A stretch of 6,681 nucleotides of DNA, taken from assembly GCA_021845155.1 (NCBI GenBank), contig JAKBSB010000071.1, positions 1 to 6,681 of the forward strand, read 5' to 3'. The DNA comes from Thermoplasmata archaeon (lineage in GTDB: Archaea > Thermoplasmatota > Thermoplasmata > Thermoplasmatales > Thermoplasmataceae). This document shows positions 5,680 to 6,681 of the stretch, one piece after another (position 1 is the stretch's first letter; each line of letters begins with the position of its first letter). The position numbers and the translations under genes were made by a program. The notes beneath the pieces are model-generated. The model searched no databases. It had not been told where the DNA came from and worked only from the letters and a program-made list of their open reading frames with translations.

Positions 5680-6681
5680 ATGATTAGCAAAATAGTAATC
5701 GTGGGATTACTGTCAGTACTAGTGCTGAGCAGTGTCTCCATGGCTGTTTCAGGTCAACCCGTAAATACGACCGGAGAAGCAATGGGAAACTACTCTTTCA
5801 CACTGGCAGGAAACTCCACCATAAAAGATCTGGCCTACAACAGCGATGGGAGTTCGTCCATGCTGGCAGGCAATATATCTGTGAACGGCGTTAACTACGT
5901 GAATATTCCGAGCACAATGAACCTGAACATGATATCAACCCACAATATGACAATCGTCTCAATGGAACAGATGCACACTCTTCTGGTCTCAACATCCAGT
6001 AAAGCCAATTCGGAAGCAAAGATAGTGGTCAATCTGACAACGCAGCCTGTTGAGGTAAGGAACAAAATGAAAATTGAATTCCAGTCACAGGTTAGCAACA
6101 TGATCAGTTACCAGATGAATATTCAGAGTTCTTCAGAAATGAACGTATTCGAGATTTCAAACGGGAGCTTCATGGGATACCTATTTACAAATGGTCAGAC
6201 AACACTTTCCAACAACAATACCACAGTCACGGCAGTACAGTCTTCCTCGATTTTATCAGGAAAACTTGTTGCAGGTTTTGTTTCCAACGGTAATTTCAGG
6301 AATATACTGAAAAACTATTTCCGTAACCACAGGAACCAGGATGAGTTCACATACAACGCAACAACTGGACTAGTCTCAGGCAGGTTTGTAAATCTGACAT
6401 TCAACAACAGCACTGGTGTAATATCAAACTTCACATCGCGCATTGGTAACAATACTGTAGTGTTCCAGAACATCAGTTCGAAGGGCAATGGGACCATTGG
6501 AACCCCATCACAGGTGCCGCCATTCAGGGTTGGTGAACCTCTGGAAATGGGAAGTATATTCTTCTATGCAAACAATTCTTATACGTATGCAATACACAAT
6601 AATCCATCAATAGAATCCAATTTCTTCCTGGAAAATGGGACCATGGTATTCAATGTCTCATCCGGTCTTAAAATTTCAGAA
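5680..6681 (+). CDS. Secreted, sequon-rich putative cell-surface glycoprotein, 5' part
   Basis: The frame is open from the ATG at 5680 to the window edge (334 codons, no stop), so the C-terminus is missing. Residues 1-25 (MISKIVIVGLLSVLVLSSVS, then MAVSG) form a signal peptide: a short basic start, a hydrophobic core, then small residues. The mature part is rich in Asn (44 of 334), Ser and Thr. It has 20 N-x-S/T sequons by direct count, among them Asn29, 45, 118, 179, 180, 226, 242, 243, 298 and 325. No cysteine is visible and there are only 3 Asp. These traits fit an N-glycosylated, beta-rich surface or S-layer-associated protein of an acidophile. I recognise no domain family and the function is unknown. 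No earlier in-frame ATG exists. GAGGGG abuts the start codon, unusually close for a Shine-Dalgarno. A C-terminal membrane anchor may lie beyond the window. Confidence 0.82.
   Translation, partial: MISKIVIVGLLSVLVLSSVSMAVSGQPVNTTGEAMGNYSFTLAGNSTIKDLAYNSDGSSSMLAGNISVNGVNYVNIPSTMNLNMISTHNMTIVSMEQMHTLLVSTSSKANSEAKIVVNLTTQPVEVRNKMKIEFQSQVSNMISYQMNIQSSSEMNVFEISNGSFMGYLFTNGQTTLSNNNTTVTAVQSSSILSGKLVAGFVSNGNFRNILKNYFRNHRNQDEFTYNATTGLVSGRFVNLTFNNSTGVISNFTSRIGNNTVVFQNISSKGNGTIGTPSQVPPFRVGEPLEMGSIFFYANNSYTYAIHNNPSIESNFFLENGTMVFNVSSGLKISE

Noticed and set aside
5715..5728. Near-palindrome centred on CTAG in the signal-peptide region
   Set aside because: It is short, includes a G-T pair, and is explained by Leu/Val/Ser codons of the signal peptide.
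5895..6497. Two minus-strand open frames (5895-6101 and 6315-6497)
   Set aside because: They are opposite the secreted-protein gene, whose frame is open for 334 codons with a signal peptide. Both are hydrophobic mirror translations.

Overview
The window looks like chromosomal DNA of an archaeon of the Thermoplasmata, most likely a moderately GC-rich acidophilic Thermoplasmatales. The evidence is of several kinds. There is an archaeal-style RNase P RNA, and TATA boxes lie about 26 bases upstream of start codons with no leader. AGG/AGA arginine and ATA isoleucine codons are frequent. The hsp20 and stand-alone meaB genes are of archaeal type, and a secreted protein is very rich in Asn/Ser/Thr and poor in acidic residues. 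The taxon is inferred, not proven. No insertion sequence, CRISPR array, tRNA or rRNA is visible.

Layout, left to right. (1) Bases 1-1333, plus strand: the end of a methylmalonyl-CoA mutase B12-binding subunit, followed without a gap by its G-protein chaperone MeaB. This is a propionyl/methylmalonyl-CoA operon. (2) Bases 1345-1769, plus: a small heat-shock protein (Hsp20) with its own strong TATA box. (3) Bases 1787-3346, minus: a UbiB/ABC1 atypical kinase, convergent with hsp20. (4) Bases 3422-4412, minus: a family 2 glycosyltransferase, preceded by a 63-residue putative zinc-binding protein. The two probably form one operon. (5) Bases 4413-4499: a compact divergent promoter with two near-identical motif copies, one in front of each gene. 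(6) Bases 4500-5150, plus: a winged-helix regulator with a SufR-like C-terminal cysteine pattern. (7) Bases 5159-5476, minus: RNase P RNA (rnpB), tail-to-tail with the regulator. (8) Bases 5680 to the window end, plus: the first 334 residues of a secreted, sequon-rich surface protein.

How they may work together. The mutase subunit and MeaB act together on adenosylcobalamin-dependent isomerisation. The divergent pair in (4)-(6) looks like an iron-sulfur or redox sensing regulator facing a possible target operon. The shared motif between TATA box and start codon on both sides would fit repression of both genes by that regulator; this is inference. Hsp20, UbiB, RNase P and the surface protein appear to be independent neighbours. 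The most useful observations are the unlabelled RNase P RNA, the paired motif in the divergent promoter, the cysteine spacing of the regulator, and the sequon enrichment of the surface protein. I do not see clear evidence of an undescribed multi-gene system.
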